A stretch of DNA of 6,293 nucleotides from an uncultured Rhodospirillales bacterium (GTDB lineage Bacteria; Pseudomonadota; Alphaproteobacteria; Rhodospirillales; 2-02-FULL-58-16). Location of the stretch: assembly GCA_913053795.1 (NCBI GenBank), contig CAJXGZ010000139.1:1-6293 (forward strand). The letters run 5' to 3'. The notes under the pieces were generated by a model, which saw nothing but the letters and a program-made list of their open reading frames with translations, was not told the origin of the DNA and ran no database searches. Of this stretch, positions 4,361 to 6,293 are shown in pieces. The position numbers and the translations under genes were made by a program. Each line of letters begins with the position of its first letter. Position 1 is the stretch's first letter.

Positions 4361-4998
4361 AATGATGAGATGAAGGCGGCGATTTCGCCGACGGCCTCGT
4401 CCCAGTTTTGCCGCTCCGTCCGCCCGGACGCCGTGCGGGGTTTGAAGCCGTGGTCGCCGTCCCCGAGCCAGTGAAGGCGGATGGCGGCGGACAGGGGATA
4501 GGAGGGGACTTCGGCGTGGCTTCCCAGAGTGTCTCGCGCGCCCTGCAGGATCAGGGCCGGGGTTTTCAGCGCCTTCAGGTGGTCGATGCGCGCATTCTCG
4601 GGGCGTTCTGGGGGGCGTCCCGGCGCATGAAAGGGATAGCCAAGGCAAACAAGTCCCCGCACCCCCGCCTCGTCGGCGACCATGCTGGCCATGCGCCCGC
4701 CCAGGGACTTGCCGCCGATGATCAGTCTTTCCGGCCCCAACTCTTCGATCACCGCTTTCCAGGTTTCCAGCAATAGAGGCGCCCGGTCGGGCGGACGCTT
4801 GACGCCGGTCCGCCGTCTTTCCGCCATATAAGGAAATTCGAAGCGCACTGCGCGGAAACCCCGTTCAGCCAGGCCTTCGGCGAAGAACGCCATGAACGGC
4901 GTATCCATGGCCGCCCCGGCGCCATGGGCCAGGGCGATGGTCAGGGGGGCGTCGCCCAAGGGGGCGTCTTCAGGACCGTCGAAAAGCAGGTTATCCAT
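4357..4998 (-). CDS. Alpha/beta hydrolase, TEX30/KANL3-like (COG3571 type)
   Basis: This is a cytosolic serine hydrolase of unknown substrate. With the start at 4998 it has 213 residues. HGAG (25-28) forms the oxyanion-side loop, followed by MDTPFM. GGKSLGG (95-101) places the nucleophile at S98, LGYPFHAPG follows, ILQGARDTLG gives the acid D156, and GDGDHGFKPR the base H183, so the triad is complete. No signal peptide is seen. The start is uncertain: ATG 5016 would add six residues (MVKLAT) and overlap the fumarase stop by 8 nt, but MDNLLFDGP fits the family's N-terminus better; neither has a clear Shine-Dalgarno, so coupling to fumarase translation is likely. A start at 5133 would lie mostly within the fumarase gene and gives a Ser/Arg-rich shadow. 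Its stop overlaps the RHH start. The link to fumarase function is unknown. Confidence 0.88.
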   Translation of the reverse strand: MDNLLFDGPEDAPLGDAPLTIALAHGAGAAMDTPFMAFFAEGLAERGFRAVRFEFPYMAERRRTGVKRPPDRAPLLLETWKAVIEELGPERLIIGGKSLGGRMASMVADEAGVRGLVCLGYPFHAPGRPPERPENARIDHLKALKTPALILQGARDTLGSHAEVPSYPLSAAIRLHWLGDGDHGFKPRTASGRTERQNWDEAVGEIAAFISSL

Positions 4999-5008
4999 TG
5001 TGGCCAGC

Positions 5009-6293
<1,285 letters not shown>

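Noticed and set aside
4361..4648. N-terminal extension of the ribbon-helix-helix protein
   Set aside because: The extra residues are Pro/Arg-rich out-of-frame readings of the hydrolase gene; the ATG at 4360 with an ATGA overlap starts right at the conserved domain.

Overview
The window looks like chromosomal DNA of an alphaproteobacterium, most likely Rhodospirillales-like. The grounds are high GC, F1 ATP synthase proteins of alphaproteobacterial type, an atpH-atpA start that is not preceded by Fo genes (alphaproteobacteria keep F1 and Fo genes in separate operons), a ribbon-helix-helix protein of the type common in that class, and palindromic dispersed repeats of the GTCATTCCCG / GTCATTACCGG kind. 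The taxonomic placement is inference from protein character, not from a search. Every intact gene lies on the minus strand; only a decayed adhesin gene reads on the plus strand.

Layout from left to right. (1) 1-837: the start of the F1 ATP synthase operon, atpA (cut by the left edge) and atpH, read leftwards, with a one-base TAATG junction. (2) 838-1162: the atp upstream region, with a candidate promoter near 936-964, a leader of about 90 nt that carries a 14-bp tandem duplication and a terminator-like hairpin plus T-run, and further upstream a palindromic dispersed repeat. (3) 1163-1716: a two-gene toxin-antitoxin-type module, a DUF433 protein followed by a DUF5615 PIN-like protein, overlapping by 4 nt. 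(4) 1876-2552, plus strand: the remnant of a YadA-like trimeric autotransporter, without signal peptide or convincing start, broken by a frameshift near 2320, and with a shortened membrane anchor. (5) 2553-2805: a dense cluster of tandem and inverted repeats, one of them a second copy of the dispersed repeat found at 1034-1066. (6) 2806-4056: a membrane-anchored GGDEF diguanylate cyclase with intact catalytic residues and no I-site. (7) 4133-6293: a compact housekeeping operon of class I fumarase (cut by the right edge), a TEX30/KANL3-like alpha/beta hydrolase and a small ribbon-helix-helix protein, joined by a short gap or overlaps.

The window therefore shows two core metabolic operons (TCA-cycle fumarase and ATP synthase) separated by a diguanylate cyclase and a roughly 1.8-kb accessory block (toxin-antitoxin pair plus dead adhesin) bordered by related repeats. 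I do not see a clearly new biological system. The points most worth following are the attenuator-like atp leader, the repeat-bordered accessory block, and the way the trimeric autotransporter has decayed.
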